From an uncultured Clostridia bacterium (GTDB lineage: Bacteria > Bacillota > Clostridia > Christensenellales > Borkfalkiaceae), in the NCBI GenBank assembly GCA_947629675.1, contig CANREM010000008.1, forward strand, positions 1-64,000: a stretch of DNA of 64,000 nt, given 5' to 3'. A program made the position numbers and the translations under genes. Each line of letters opens with the position of its first letter. Position 1 is the first letter of the stretch. Shown one piece after another: positions 1 through 7,838 of this stretch. Below the pieces are notes generated by a model. The model ran no database searches and was not told the DNA's origin. It worked only from the letters and a program-made list of their open reading frames with translations.

Positions 1-1409
1 ACGCCGTTTTCAAAGTGGTGGACGAGCGAACGGTAGTCAAGGTTTACGGTGCCGACGATTGCCGCCTCGCCGTCCGCAGAATAGGTTTTAGCGTGAATAA
101 AGCCTTTCTCGTACTCGAAAATCTTTACGCCTGCCGCCATAAGGCGCGGATAGTAGCTTCTCGTCATCAAAAAGACGAGCTTTTTATCGGGAATGTGCGG
201 CGTAATGATCCGAACGTCCACGCCGCGAAGCGCGGTATTTTCGATTGCCGCGGTCAGTTCATTGTCGATAATGAGATAGGGCGTTGTGATATATACATAC
301 CGTTTTGCGCCGTTTAATAAATTTATGATCGCCGTCTTGGAAACCTGCCTGTCGTAAATGGGCTTCGGACCGTCGCCGAACGGGATGCAGTAGCCCTCGG
401 CTTTCGCTTCGGAAGTCAGGTAATAGTCCCCGAAATTGTCCGTCGGCTTTTTGACGTTCTGATTGTAGTCGATAAGGAACAGTCGCGTAAGTTCGCCCAC
501 CGCTTCGCCCTCCAAACGAACGCCTACGTCCTTCCAATGCCCGTGTTTTACAATGCGGTTGATATATTCGTCGGCAAGGTTGACGCCGCCCGTGTAGCCC
601 ACCTTTCCGTCGATGACGGTGATCTTTCGGTGGTTTCTGTTGTTGAATTTGTTGTTCGCCTGCCCGCCGAGCTTGGAGAACGGAACGCATTTGATCCCCG
701 CCTTTGCAAGTTGCTTGTAATAATTGCCGGGGAGCGTCATCATGCACCCGATGTCGTCATAGACGACGCGAACCTCCACGCCCGCCGTTGCCTTTTCTTT
801 CAAGACATGAAGAATGGAATCCCAGAACAGCCCGCCCTCGATGATGAAGTATTCCATAAAGATAAACTTTTCGGCTTTCTTCAAATCCTCAATAAGCGCG
901 GGGAACAGCTCGTCGCCGAGGGGAAAATATTGAATTTTTGTTCCGAAGTAGAGGCGGGACGAGGAAAGTTTTGTAAGGGAGACCGCCTGCGAATATACGA
1001 GTTCGTCCTGCTCTTTCAAGGCGAGAAGTTCCGCCGAATCGTCTTTTCCCGTTGTCTCGGATTTTGCCCGTTCCACATTTTTTCGCTGTTTGCGGTTGAG
1101 CTTGCGGTCATAAAACATAAAGTAGAGCATAAACCCGATGATGGGAATGAGCAATACGAAGAACAGCCACGGGAGCTTATAATCGGGGTTATCGTTCCGT
1201 GCGATAATGCTGATCGCAACGCCCACTTGGGTTGCGACGACGGCAAAATAGAAGTAGGGAACATAGATCGTGATGAGGCTGAGTACCGCGATCACGGCGG
1301 CGATTTCAAAGAAGATAAGGAAAATATTCAAGATATAACGGAGAGGGATGTAAGATACGACTCTCTCTGTCTTTACTCCGTTCTCAATAACTTCTATCGT
1401 CTTTTTCAA
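1..1409 (-). CDS. cls: Cardiolipin synthase (phospholipase D family), 3' end beyond the window
   Basis: Membrane enzyme that condenses phosphatidylglycerol to cardiolipin. Seen: two N-terminal membrane segments (about residues 25-50 and 78-100), then two HxKxxxxD phosphatidyltransfer motifs: HRKITVID near residue 260 and HAKTYSAD near 439, the second followed by GTVNLDYRS. The frame stays open to the left edge, so perhaps 40 residues are missing. The start is a TTG at 1409, with GGGGAATAAGG just upstream; it lies 22 bases after the stop of the acetyltransferase gene, so it is probably the last of three co-transcribed genes. The family call is firm; the start codon is inferred because no ATG precedes the first membrane segment. 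Confidence 0.9.
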   Translation of the reverse strand, partial: MKKTIEVIENGVKTERVVSYIPLRYILNIFLIFFEIAAVIAVLSLITIYVPYFYFAVVATQVGVAISIIARNDNPDYKLPWLFFVLLIPIIGFMLYFMFYDRKLNRKQRKNVERAKSETTGKDDSAELLALKEQDELVYSQAVSLTKLSSSRLYFGTKIQYFPLGDELFPALIEDLKKAEKFIFMEYFIIEGGLFWDSILHVLKEKATAGVEVRVVYDDIGCMMTLPGNYYKQLAKAGIKCVPFSKLGGQANNKFNNRNHRKITVIDGKVGYTGGVNLADEYINRIVKHGHWKDVGVRLEGEAVGELTRLFLIDYNQNVKKPTDNFGDYYLTSEAKAEGYCIPFGDGPKPIYDRQVSKTAIINLLNGAKRYVYITTPYLIIDNELTAAIENTALRGVDVRIITPHIPDKKLVFLMTRSYYPRLMAAGVKIFEYEKGFIHAKTYSADGEAAIVGTVNLDYRSLVHHFENG

Positions 1410-1430
1410 AGCCTTATTCCCCGATTTGAA

Positions 1431-1988
1431 TTATTTCTTGGAAATTTCCTTTACGATGCGGCAGGGATTTCCGACGGCGACGACAGAAGCGGGAATATCC
1501 TTCGTGACGACCGATCCCGCGCCGATCACGGCGTTGTCGCCGATGGTCACGCCCGGCAATACGGTCACGTTCGCGCCCAGCCAAACGTTGTTTCCGATTT
1601 TGATGGGCTTGTCGTTGAATACGCCTTTCAAGCGCTCGTCCGGGTCGATCGAATGGTTGGTGCAAATGAGCTTACAATTCGGGCCGATCAGAGCACAGCT
1701 TCCGATGTCGATAAAATTCGTATCGAGGAAGGTGCAATCATAGTTGATCATCGCCATCCCATGGAAACGGATATTCTTACCGAAACTGCACCGAAAACCG
1801 TCCTCGATAAAGACATATTCGTTATAGCCCGTCACAAGCTCTTTGACGATCTCCGTTCTTTTCGGATCGGACGGTTTCAAGCTGTGAAACTCGTGAAGCA
1901 TATCCTTCACCTTGTTCAGGAAAAGATATACCTCTTTGTCCCTGCGGTCGAACTGCTCGCCCGAAAGTGCTTTTTCAAGTTCGGTCAT
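1431..1988 (-). CDS. Maltose/galactoside O-acetyltransferase-like protein (left-handed beta-helix)
   Basis: Cytoplasmic acetyl-CoA-dependent sugar or small-molecule O-acetyltransferase of the Maa/LacA/NodL group, 185 residues, the usual length. Seen: an N-terminal mac-type domain (residues 1-60), then hexapeptide repeats of the IGxNVxLGxNVTVLPG kind through residue 165, and NHSIDP near residue 112, which holds the likely catalytic His. The ATG overlaps the stop of the upstream 213-residue gene (ATGA at 1985-1988), which indicates translational coupling. The true acceptor cannot be read from sequence. Confidence 0.87.
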   Translation of the reverse strand: MTELEKALSGEQFDRRDKEVYLFLNKVKDMLHEFHSLKPSDPKRTEIVKELVTGYNEYVFIEDGFRCSFGKNIRFHGMAMINYDCTFLDTNFIDIGSCALIGPNCKLICTNHSIDPDERLKGVFNDKPIKIGNNVWLGANVTVLPGVTIGDNAVIGAGSVVTKDIPASVVAVGNPCRIVKEISKK

Positions 1989-2626
1989 TTCTCTTCCTCC
2001 ACGATTTCGACGGAATACTTTTCGTCAAGCCCGCGCTCCTTCAAAAATGCGTTGAACTCGTCAGCAAGTTGCTCTGCGGAGTAGTTTGCGGGGTTTGCAG
2101 CGGGAGCAACGCTGTGCGCGCGGATGCTTGCCTGCGTCTTTGCGTGAAGCTCGTCGAGCTTTCTTGCAGTGTCTGCATTGGCATTTGCCGCGCCGCGCTT
2201 GATGTTTTCGATGACAAGGCGGCACTTTGCCTTGAACCCTTTTGTGTGCAAAAATTCTTTGAATTCTTTGTTTTCTTCGGAATTTTTGACAGCTTCGATG
2301 TTCGCCCTGTCCTGTTCCTTTTGGCGGCGGGTATTTTCGCTCATTTGCTTAAATGCTACCTTGAATTTTGCGACAAATCCCTTGGTATGGCAAAATTCTT
2401 CAAATTGCTTTGTGATCTCTTCCTGGCTGACGGCATAGTCTGCATTGTAGTTTTCCATTTTCTTTCTCCTTATTTCTATATATTTTTTATTTTTTTCGGA
2501 ATGTTTCAAAAGTATCTCAAATTGCTCCTCGTAAGTTTTAGCCGACAGAAACTCATTGAGGTCGTCCATAGTCAGCACCGCATCGTCATCTGCCGATTGT
2601 TTTACGATTTTGATTTTCTTTGCCAT
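1985..2626 (-). CDS. Protein of unknown function with repeated EF-F-KG motifs
   Basis: I do not recognise this 213-residue, highly charged, probably cytoplasmic protein. It contains three related short segments: EEFCHTKGFVAKFKV (residues 76-90), KEFLHTKGFKAKCRLV (123-138) and NAFLKERGLDEKYSV (192-206), each an acidic-aromatic start followed by K/R-G and a Lys-rich tail. Residues 18-40 (MDDLNEFLSAKTYEEQFEILL region) may be a degenerate fourth. The long helix between repeats is rich in Glu, Lys and Arg. ATG at 2626 is preferred over in-frame codons upstream because GGAGGAAG sits just before it. It is first in a unit with the acetyltransferase (4-base overlap) and cls. Confidence 0.75.
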   Translation of the reverse strand: MAKKIKIVKQSADDDAVLTMDDLNEFLSAKTYEEQFEILLKHSEKNKKYIEIRRKKMENYNADYAVSQEEITKQFEEFCHTKGFVAKFKVAFKQMSENTRRQKEQDRANIEAVKNSEENKEFKEFLHTKGFKAKCRLVIENIKRGAANANADTARKLDELHAKTQASIRAHSVAPAANPANYSAEQLADEFNAFLKERGLDEKYSVEIVEEEK

Positions 2627-2753
2627 AACTTCCTCCGCATCCTTTGATAAAAGTTTAGCACCGTTTTTTAGAAAACACCACAACACAAATCCCAAAAAGT
2701 GTCGGTTTCAAAAAAGTTTTTCGGATAAAACCGGACGACGCGCATTTTTACAG

Positions 2754-2782
2754 TTGTGTTTTACGGGGAAATATGCTACAAT
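2754..2782 (+). promoter_or_regulatory. Sigma-A-type promoter of the TetR gene
   Basis: TTGTGT (2754-2759), 17-base spacer, TACAAT (2777-2782). The predicted start lies about 12 bases before the ATG at 2801; GAGG in the leader is the ribosome site. The divergent minus-strand unit starts at 2626, and an extended -10 (TGC-TAAACT, 2652-2660 read on the minus strand) may serve it. Confidence 0.7.
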
Positions 2783-2800
2783 ACAAAAGAGGTGCGCATT

Positions 2801-3397
2801 ATGAACAAATCCGAAGCCAAATTCCATAACACCGCCGTGAAAATGGACGACGCGCTCGTCGCCTTGCTCGAACATAAAGACTTTTCCGATATTTCCATTA
2901 TGGATGTATGCGAAAAGGCGGGCGTCAACCGCTCCACCTTCTACGCGCATTATGAAAATTTATACGACCTTTTGAAGGAAACGCAGGAACGCGCCGTTTC
3001 GGAATTTTTCGTGTCCTTCGGTGCTTCCTTCGGTGCGGCGGACTTCTCCAAAATGTCGGCGGACGAATTGATCTTTATTTCGCCGCAGTACCTCGTGCCG
3101 TACCTTTCCTTTGTCAAGAAAAATCGGCGTCTATACGAAGTCTACAACAATTCGGGCGCATTTCAGATCGGGGAAATGGATAAACAGCTCATTGAAAATA
3201 TCTTTGTCCCGATTTATGCGAAAAACGGCGTTACGGACAAAAAAATCGTGGAGTATATGTCGCACTACTTTATAAGCGGCGTCACTGCCATTACGATGGA
3301 GTGGGTGAGGTGCGGCTGTGAGGACGATATCCTCTTCATCTGCGAAGTGATCTCCATTTGCGTCAGGCCGTATGCGCGGTCGGGGAAAGGCATTTAA
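2801..3397 (+). CDS. TetR/AcrR-family transcriptional regulator
   Basis: One-component DNA-binding repressor, 198 residues, normal for the family. Seen: an N-terminal helix-turn-helix around residues 26-52 (FSDISIMDVCEKAGVNRSTF, then YAHYENLYDLL), matching the TetR_N pattern; the C-terminal half is helical and resembles the TetR C-terminal domain common in Clostridia. ATG at 2801 follows GAGGTGCGCATT; longer in-frame extensions lack a ribosome site. It is divergent from the minus-strand cls unit and 34 bases before a membrane-protein gene on its own strand, so either may be the target. Ligand unknown. Confidence 0.85.
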   Translation: MNKSEAKFHNTAVKMDDALVALLEHKDFSDISIMDVCEKAGVNRSTFYAHYENLYDLLKETQERAVSEFFVSFGASFGAADFSKMSADELIFISPQYLVPYLSFVKKNRRLYEVYNNSGAFQIGEMDKQLIENIFVPIYAKNGVTDKKIVEYMSHYFISGVTAITMEWVRCGCEDDILFICEVISICVRPYARSGKGI

Positions 3398-3431
3398 TAA
3401 TTCTGTAAATTGTTCAAATAGGGGAACTTGC

Positions 3432-4121
3432 ATGAGCGGCAAAGAGGGGAAGTTCAAAAAAGAATTAGAAAGGGTCGTGCATGACTATGCGCATAGGACC
3501 TTTCTCTCCTCCGCGCTCTCCATGGCCGCGACCGCGGTGTTCGGGTGCTACAACCTTTATTTGGGCTTTGCCTATCATGCGGCATGGAACTTCGGGATCG
3601 CCGTCTACTTCCTCCTTCTCTGCCTTCTGAGAGGCTACGTTCTCCTCTCGGAGCGAAAGTTGTCTAAATATTGCCCCGATGAGAGAGAGCGGGAGAGACA
3701 CAAGAGAAAGCTTTTTCTCGTACAGAGTGTCTTTCTCCTTGTCATCGACGTCGCCCTTATTGCGCCTGTCTCCCTCATGGTCATGCAAAAGAGGGAGATC
3801 GGCTACACCGCCATTCCCGCGATCGCAACGGCAGCATATACGACCTATAAAGTCATTCTCTCCACCAAAAATTTTGTCAAGACAAGGCGGCAAGGGGACT
3901 TGAGCGTGCGCATTTTGAAAAACATCAGTTTTGTGGACGCGCTCGTCTCCGTCTTGACGCTGCAATACATCCTCATCATGACCTTCGGCGGTGGGATCGG
4001 AGGAGGGATGCTCTTTCTGTGTGCGGCGACGACCTTTCTTCTATGGGGTGCGATCGTCGCCCTCTCCGTCTATGCCCTCGTAAGGGCCGTGCGGCAAAGA
4101 GGGGAAGCCCCGAATGAATAA
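3432..4121 (+). CDS. Multi-spanning membrane protein of unknown function
   Basis: Unrecognised 229-residue protein. Seen: a soluble charged N-terminus (residues 1-22), then about five or six hydrophobic segments (roughly 24-44, 50-70, 92-118, 124-142, 168-190, 194-220) with a basic loop (SERKLSKY...RERERHKRK) between the second and third, which should be cytoplasmic by the positive-inside rule. No transporter or enzyme motif is visible. It lies 34 bases after the TetR gene on the same strand and is probably co-transcribed, so it may be regulated by that protein. Confidence 0.7.
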   Translation: MSGKEGKFKKELERVVHDYAHRTFLSSALSMAATAVFGCYNLYLGFAYHAAWNFGIAVYFLLLCLLRGYVLLSERKLSKYCPDERERERHKRKLFLVQSVFLLVIDVALIAPVSLMVMQKREIGYTAIPAIATAAYTTYKVILSTKNFVKTRRQGDLSVRILKNISFVDALVSVLTLQYILIMTFGGGIGGGMLFLCAATTFLLWGAIVALSVYALVRAVRQRGEAPNE

Positions 4122-4142
4122 TTTAATCGATTTATCGTAATT

Positions 4143-4174
4143 TTGTTTCATTTTTATGACAGTTGTGGTATAAT
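4143..4174 (+). promoter_or_regulatory. Promoter of the HAD phosphatase gene
   Basis: TATAAT at 4169-4174 preceded by TG (4166-4167), an extended -10; TTGTTT (4143-4148) lies 20 bases upstream and is a weak -35. The leader carries GGTGGAAG before the ATG at 4199. Confidence 0.65.
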
Positions 4175-4198
4175 GCTTATTGGTGGAAGTTTTAGACC

Positions 4199-5029
4199 AT
4201 GAAAACGCTCTATGTGACCGATTTAGACGGCACGCTCCTCACGAGGGAAGAACGCGTCTCGTCCTATAGTCTCGAGAAGCTCAACGGCCTCATCGAAGAG
4301 GGGATGCTCCTTACATACGCCACTGCACGCTCGGCGCAGAGTGCGCAGAGGGCGGTGAAGGGGCTATCTCTGCATGTCCCCGCCATCCTTTACAACGGCG
4401 GCCTCATCTATGACTTTGAGAAAAAAGAGACGCTCTTTTGCTCCACCTTCGAAGAAGAATGGAAGTGGGATGTGTTCTCCGTCTTGCGGGAGCGCAGGAT
4501 CGCCTTCATTGTATTCGGTGCATGGGAGGGGAAGGAACGCCTTGCATGGTACACCGGCCTTGAGACGGCGGGCATCCACCGTTATCTCTTCAGAAGAAGG
4601 GGGGACGAACGGCTCTCTCCCGCCGACACTGTGGAGGACCTTCTCAAGGGATACGTATTTTATTTCAAGTGCATCGGCCCGCGCGAACAGCTCGAGGATG
4701 CCTGGAACATCTTAAAGTACGACAGCCGCTTCATCTGCATCTTCCACCCCGAGACCTATTCGAGCGACTTCTGGATGGAGATCTCACCCCGTGCCGCCAC
4801 CAAGGCGGCGGGCGTGAAGTTCCTCAGGGATCACATGCGGGCGGATCGCGTCGTCTGCTTCGGCGATACCTCCAACGATTCGGACATGTTCGACATCTGC
4901 GAGGAAAAATACGCCGTGAGAAATGCGGACGATTGGCTCAAGGCGAAGGCGACGGGCGTCATCGGATACAGCGAGGAGGACGGCGTCGCAAAGTGGCTGT
5001 GCGAGCATTTCCGCCAAGAGATCATATAA
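4199..5029 (+). CDS. HAD-superfamily phosphatase, Cof/YidA type
   Basis: Soluble phosphatase for sugar phosphates or similar small phosphoesters, 276 residues as usual for Cof-like (type IIB cap) HAD enzymes. Seen: motif I DLDGTLL at residues 8-14 with nucleophile Asp8; motif II TARS near residue 42; the conserved Lys region near residue 200 (ISPRAATKAAG); and motif IV GDTSNDSDMF near residue 221, which binds magnesium. Start chosen at ATG 4199 after GGTGGAAG and a good promoter. It stands alone: the previous gene ends 77 bases upstream and the next one is on the opposite strand, overlapping by 8 bases at the 3' ends. Substrate not predictable. Confidence 0.88.
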   Translation: MKTLYVTDLDGTLLTREERVSSYSLEKLNGLIEEGMLLTYATARSAQSAQRAVKGLSLHVPAILYNGGLIYDFEKKETLFCSTFEEEWKWDVFSVLRERRIAFIVFGAWEGKERLAWYTGLETAGIHRYLFRRRGDERLSPADTVEDLLKGYVFYFKCIGPREQLEDAWNILKYDSRFICIFHPETYSSDFWMEISPRAATKAAGVKFLRDHMRADRVVCFGDTSNDSDMFDICEEKYAVRNADDWLKAKATGVIGYSEEDGVAKWLCEHFRQEII

Positions 5030-5312
5030 AGAGATAGATCGAACGGAAGCCCAAAAAGAAACAATACACATTGAGGACGGCGATCACGGGAAGGAAGATC
5101 ATGAGTGTCATGCTGTTCAGCCTATAGCGCATGGCGAGAAGGGAGGCATAGATGCTCACGGCTCCCCCCAGGATGGCGGTGAGGACGAGCTTTCCGTCCC
5201 CTGCACGCGAGTCGCCCCCCTCATCCCCGTCGCGGAGAGCCTTCGCATAGCGGATGCCGTAGAAGTTCACCGCGAGGATATATACCGAAAACAGGATATA
5301 CAGGAAGATCAT
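5022..5312 (-). CDS. DUF1294-like small membrane protein
   Basis: A 96-residue integral membrane protein resembling DUF1294 (YsdA-type). Seen: an N-terminal membrane segment, then VLTAILGGAVSIYASLLAMR and a third hydrophobic segment (MIFLPVIAVLNVYCFFL); the GG-x8-M-x-R pattern is the family hallmark, although the His-Lys that usually follows is missing. Function unknown. The ATG at 5312 has no clear Shine-Dalgarno; a TTG at 5372 would add 20 polar residues. It converges on and overlaps the HAD gene by 8 bases and is divergent from sdaA. Confidence 0.65.
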   Translation of the reverse strand: MIFLYILFSVYILAVNFYGIRYAKALRDGDEGGDSRAGDGKLVLTAILGGAVSIYASLLAMRYRLNSMTLMIFLPVIAVLNVYCFFLGFRSIYLFI

Positions 5313-5314
5313 AT

Positions 5315-5333
5315 AACGGCAGTATGTGCCGTT
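5315..5333. repeat. Perfect 7-base inverted repeat between divergent genes
   Basis: AACGGCA (5315-5321), 5-base loop, TGCCGTT (5327-5333). It sits immediately upstream of the DUF1294-like start and about 45 bases before sdaA, a place suited to an operator; no run of T follows, so it is not a terminator. Confidence 0.5.
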
Positions 5334-5376
5334 TTCATAAAATTTCCCCGTTGCACCTTCGGAGGGACGCAAAAAG

Positions 5377-6585
5377 ATGGAATCGCTCAGAGAACTCTAT
5401 AAGATCGGGAAGGGGCCTTCAAGCTCTCACACCATGGGGCCGATGCGCGCTGCACAGGATTTTCTTTCGAGATATCCCGACGCGGTGCGTTTTTGTGTGG
5501 TTTTATACGGTTCCCTCGCCCACACGGGGAAGGGGCACCTCACTGACGTCGCCGTCTGTGAGGCGTTTGCGCCCTGTCCCACGGAAGTTGTCTTCGACCT
5601 CGAGCGGAAGGACCTTCCCCACCCCAACACTCTTCTCATCACGGGATATGATAAAGAGGGGAAAAAGGTCGGCTCCCTGGAATATCTCTCCGTCGGCGGA
5701 GGGAGCATTTGCATTGCAGGGGAAGAAGAGGAGAAGAAGCTCGACGTCTATCCCTTTGCAAACTTTGGCGAGATCATGGTCTATAGCAGGGAGAAAAAGA
5801 TTTCCCTCGAGGAGGTCGTCTATGCCTTTGAGGACGAGGGTATCCGCGATTTTCTCACGGGAGTATGGCATACGATGCGCTCTACCGTGCGGAGGGGATT
5901 GAAAGCTTCGGGCGTGCTTCCGGGACCTCTCGGCGTGGAGCGGAAGGCAAAGACGCTCTTCGAGACGGTGGAACACGACGAGGAACCCGAATCGAGGGAA
6001 AAGCGCGTCATGTGCGCCTTCGCCTTTGCGACGGCGGAGGAGAATGCGGCGGGCGGCACCATTGTCACCGCCCCCACATGCGGGGCGAGCGGCGTCCTTC
6101 CCGCAGTCCTCTATTACCTCTCCACCAAGCACGGATATGACGAAAAGCGCGTCATAGCTGCCCTTGCGGTGGCGGGGCTAATCGGCGTCACCGTCAAGCA
6201 GAATGCCTCGATCAGCGGGGCGGAGGCGGGCTGTCAGGCGGAGATAGGCACGGCAACGGCCATGGCCGCCGCAGCGGTGGGAACGCTCTTCGGAGCCTCT
6301 ATGGATGAGATCGAGTATGCCGCGGAGATCGCCCTCGAACACCAGCTCGGCCTCACCTGCGATCCCGTCGGCGGCTTCGTGCAGATCCCCTGTATCGAGC
6401 GCAACGCTGTCGCGGGACTTCGCGCCCTCTCCGCGGCCCAGCTCGCAAAGGTGCTTGCGGGCACAAGGAAGATCACCTTCGATACCGTCGTGGAGACGAT
6501 GTATTCGACGGGTAAGGACCTCTCTGCCCGCTATCGTGAGACGGCGGAAGGCGGCCTCGCCGCCATCTACAAAGGCTGTCATTGA
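5377..6585 (+). CDS. sdaA: L-serine ammonia-lyase, iron-sulfur dependent, single chain
   Basis: Deaminates L-serine to pyruvate and ammonia using an oxygen-sensitive [4Fe-4S] cluster, as is typical of anaerobes. Seen: 402 residues in the order beta domain (IGKGPSSSHTMGPMRAA at 11-27, ...HGTGKGH-like segment) then alpha domain (TAPTCGASGVLPA near 232), with cluster cysteines near residues 235, 328 (LTCDPVGG) and 338 (IPCIERN). Both domains, which are two genes (sdaAB/sdaAA) in Bacillus, are fused here as in E. coli SdaA. The ATG follows GGAGGGACGC. It is monocistronic, followed by a repeat mosaic. Confidence 0.93.
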   Translation: MESLRELYKIGKGPSSSHTMGPMRAAQDFLSRYPDAVRFCVVLYGSLAHTGKGHLTDVAVCEAFAPCPTEVVFDLERKDLPHPNTLLITGYDKEGKKVGSLEYLSVGGGSICIAGEEEEKKLDVYPFANFGEIMVYSREKKISLEEVVYAFEDEGIRDFLTGVWHTMRSTVRRGLKASGVLPGPLGVERKAKTLFETVEHDEEPESREKRVMCAFAFATAEENAAGGTIVTAPTCGASGVLPAVLYYLSTKHGYDEKRVIAALAVAGLIGVTVKQNASISGAEAGCQAEIGTATAMAAAAVGTLFGASMDEIEYAAEIALEHQLGLTCDPVGGFVQIPCIERNAVAGLRALSAAQLAKVLAGTRKITFDTVVETMYSTGKDLSARYRETAEGGLAAIYKGCH

Positions 6586-6594
6586 GAAAGCCTC

Positions 6595-6629
6595 GTCATT
6601 CCGAGGCTCGCAGAGCCGAGAGAATCCCC
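6595..6629 (+). repeat. Interspersed repeat, GTCATTCCGAG...CGAGAGAATCCCC type
   Basis: Starts GTCATTCCGAGG and ends CCGAGAGAATCCCC with an inverted core (GGCTC GCA GAGCC). Closely similar units occur at 49308-49343 (plus) and 19734-19787 (minus). All three lie just after genes and have no coding potential. Confidence 0.65.
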
Positions 6630-6675
6630 TTAATGAAAATAGCGAAATTGGGAAACAGCGCGGCATTCTAATCTT

Positions 6676-6758
6676 GTCATGCTGAACGTAGTTGAAACAT
6701 CACATTATTATAATGCGGTGATACTTCGGCACGCGCATACCGCGCGGCTCAGCATGAC
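6676..6758. repeat. Intergenic unit with 10-base terminal inverted repeats
   Basis: Ends are GTCATGCTGA (6676-6685) and TCAGCATGAC (6749-6758), exact complements, with 63 bases between. Too short to code; it looks like a MITE-like or palindromic intergenic element. Confidence 0.55.
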
Positions 6759-6771
6759 GATTGGAATGGTG

Positions 6772-6825
6772 CCCTCATCCGTCGCCGAAGGCGACACCTT
6801 CCCCCATGGATGGGGGAAGGCTTTG
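6772..6825. repeat. Intergenic double-hairpin repeat (CCTTCCCCCAT...ATGGGGGAAGG)
   Basis: Two perfect hairpins in a row: GTCGCC/GGCGAC (6781-6795) and CCTTCCCCCAT/ATGGGGGAAGG (6797-6820). One arm plus flank (GG-TGGGGGAAGGCTTT) recurs at 38455-38471 next to the penicillin-binding protein gene. Confidence 0.6.
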
Positions 6826-6834
6826 ACACAAAAA

Positions 6835-6866
6835 AACAACGCCGCGGCGGTCGCCGCGGCGTTGTT
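6835..6866 (-). terminator. Rho-independent terminator of the DUF4364-TSCPD unit
   Basis: A very strong perfect stem with 15-base arms, AACAACGCCGCGGCG and its complement, followed on the minus strand by a run of T. It lies 15 bases after the stop of the TSCPD gene. Confidence 0.85.
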
Positions 6867-6880
6867 TACAAATGAAATCT

Positions 6881-7135
6881 TTATTGTTTGTTTGCCAAAA
6901 GATAGGGGGTGAGGGCCTCTGCCAGCTGATCGGGGCAGGAGGTGTTCTGACGGCAGCGGATGCCCTTCAAAAGGGGAACGATCTCGTCGGGCGATTTGCC
7001 CTCGACGAGGCGTGCGATGCCCTGCAGATTGCCGCTGCAGCCGCCGATGAATTTCACGTTGTGGATCTTGTTCTCCGCATCGATATCGAAGATGATCTGT
7101 TTCGAGCATGTCCCTTTGGTCGAATAGGTTACCAT
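6881..7135 (-). CDS. TSCPD domain protein (TIGR03905 type)
   Basis: Small 84-residue protein, full length for this family. Seen: GTCSKQIIFDID at the N-terminus, GGCSGNLQGIARLVEG (residues 31-46) and the name-giving TSCPDQLAEAL near residue 66, with four conserved cysteines that could bind metal. The same domain is found at the C-terminus of some ribonucleotide reductases, but the free-standing form has no assigned function. The ATG follows GGAGG, 19 bases after the DUF4364 gene, with a strong terminator behind, so the two form one transcription unit. Confidence 0.88.
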   Translation of the reverse strand: MVTYSTKGTCSKQIIFDIDAENKIHNVKFIGGCSGNLQGIARLVEGKSPDEIVPLLKGIRCRQNTSCPDQLAEALTPYLLANKQ

Positions 7136-7154
7136 GATTCCTCCATTTGTTGAT

Positions 7155-7679
7155 TTAATCTACCAGCGTTTCATAGACGACGGAATAAAGCTCCGACGCC
7201 TTATCTTCCCACTTCTTATAAATGGTATTCGCCGTCTTTTTATCGGGGACGACGAATTTGAGTTCCAGCATGGGCTGGACGGGGGCGAGGATCTTCAAAA
7301 ACACGGTGTAGGTCCCGTCTTTATTCTGATAATAATCGGCTTTGCATTCCTGCCTCGTGCGCAGTTTCGAGCTGTTGTTCTTGACGAAGCGGGAGATCTC
7401 TTCGCGGAGGGAAAGGGGGATATTGATGTAGAAATTTGCAAGCGACTCCCTTCCTTCGGGGGTAATGGTGAAGAGCGTCTCCTCCACGCCGGGGATCGCA
7501 CAGATGAACCCGTCGCCCAGGAGTTTCTGGATGAGGACGACGCAGTCCATGTAGTTGATCCACGCATTCGAGGAGGAACAGATGTCGAGAAGCGTCCGTT
7601 CCGAGAGAGGGCTCTCCATCTTGTCGAAGACGAACAAGAGTATTAACTTGTTGACCGAAGTCTCGCCTTTGATCTGCAT
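7155..7679 (-). CDS. DUF4364 family protein
   Basis: 174-residue soluble protein matching the DUF4364 family of Clostridia. Seen: an N-terminal winged-helix-like part (NKLILLFVFDKMESPLSERT, then INYMDCVVLIQKLLGDGFI and FTITPEGRESLANF), which has the spacing of a helix-turn-helix with wing, and a C-terminal mixed domain (residues 100-174). A DNA-binding role is an inference from fold only. It is the first gene of a two-gene unit with the TSCPD protein, behind a promoter at 7721-7749. Confidence 0.85.
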   Translation of the reverse strand: MQIKGETSVNKLILLFVFDKMESPLSERTLLDICSSSNAWINYMDCVVLIQKLLGDGFICAIPGVEETLFTITPEGRESLANFYINIPLSLREEISRFVKNNSSKLRTRQECKADYYQNKDGTYTVFLKILAPVQPMLELKFVVPDKKTANTIYKKWEDKASELYSVVYETLVD

Positions 7680-7720
7680 GAGAGAGTTTCCTTGGTGCGC
7701 TCCTTATGGAATGTTCTCTC

Positions 7721-7749
7721 ATTATAACGAAAAAGTTGTATAAAATCAA
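7721..7749 (-). promoter_or_regulatory. Promoter of the DUF4364-TSCPD unit
   Basis: Read on the minus strand: TTGATT (7749-7744), 17-base spacer, TATAAT (7726-7721). The leader of about 40 bases ends with AAGGAAACTCTC before the ATG. Confidence 0.72.
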
Positions 7750-7789
7750 GATATTTCGGGAAAAAAGTCTTTAATATTTTTGTGAACTA

Positions 7790-7798
7790 TGATATAAT
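7790..7798 (+). promoter_or_regulatory. Extended -10 promoter of the unknown gene at 7839
   Basis: TGA-TATAAT (7790-7798); the -35 region (TTTAAT around 7770) is weak, as expected for an extended -10. The promoter is back-to-back with the DUF4364 promoter. Confidence 0.6.
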
Positions 7799-7838
7799 GA
7801 TGAAAAGTATGCACGGGGCGTCTGCCCTTGGAGGGACT

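Noticed and set aside
537-2084. A 515-codon open frame opposite cls and the acetyltransferase
   Set aside because: Both HxKxxxxD motifs and the hexapeptide repeats are on the minus strand; the plus frame has no domain.
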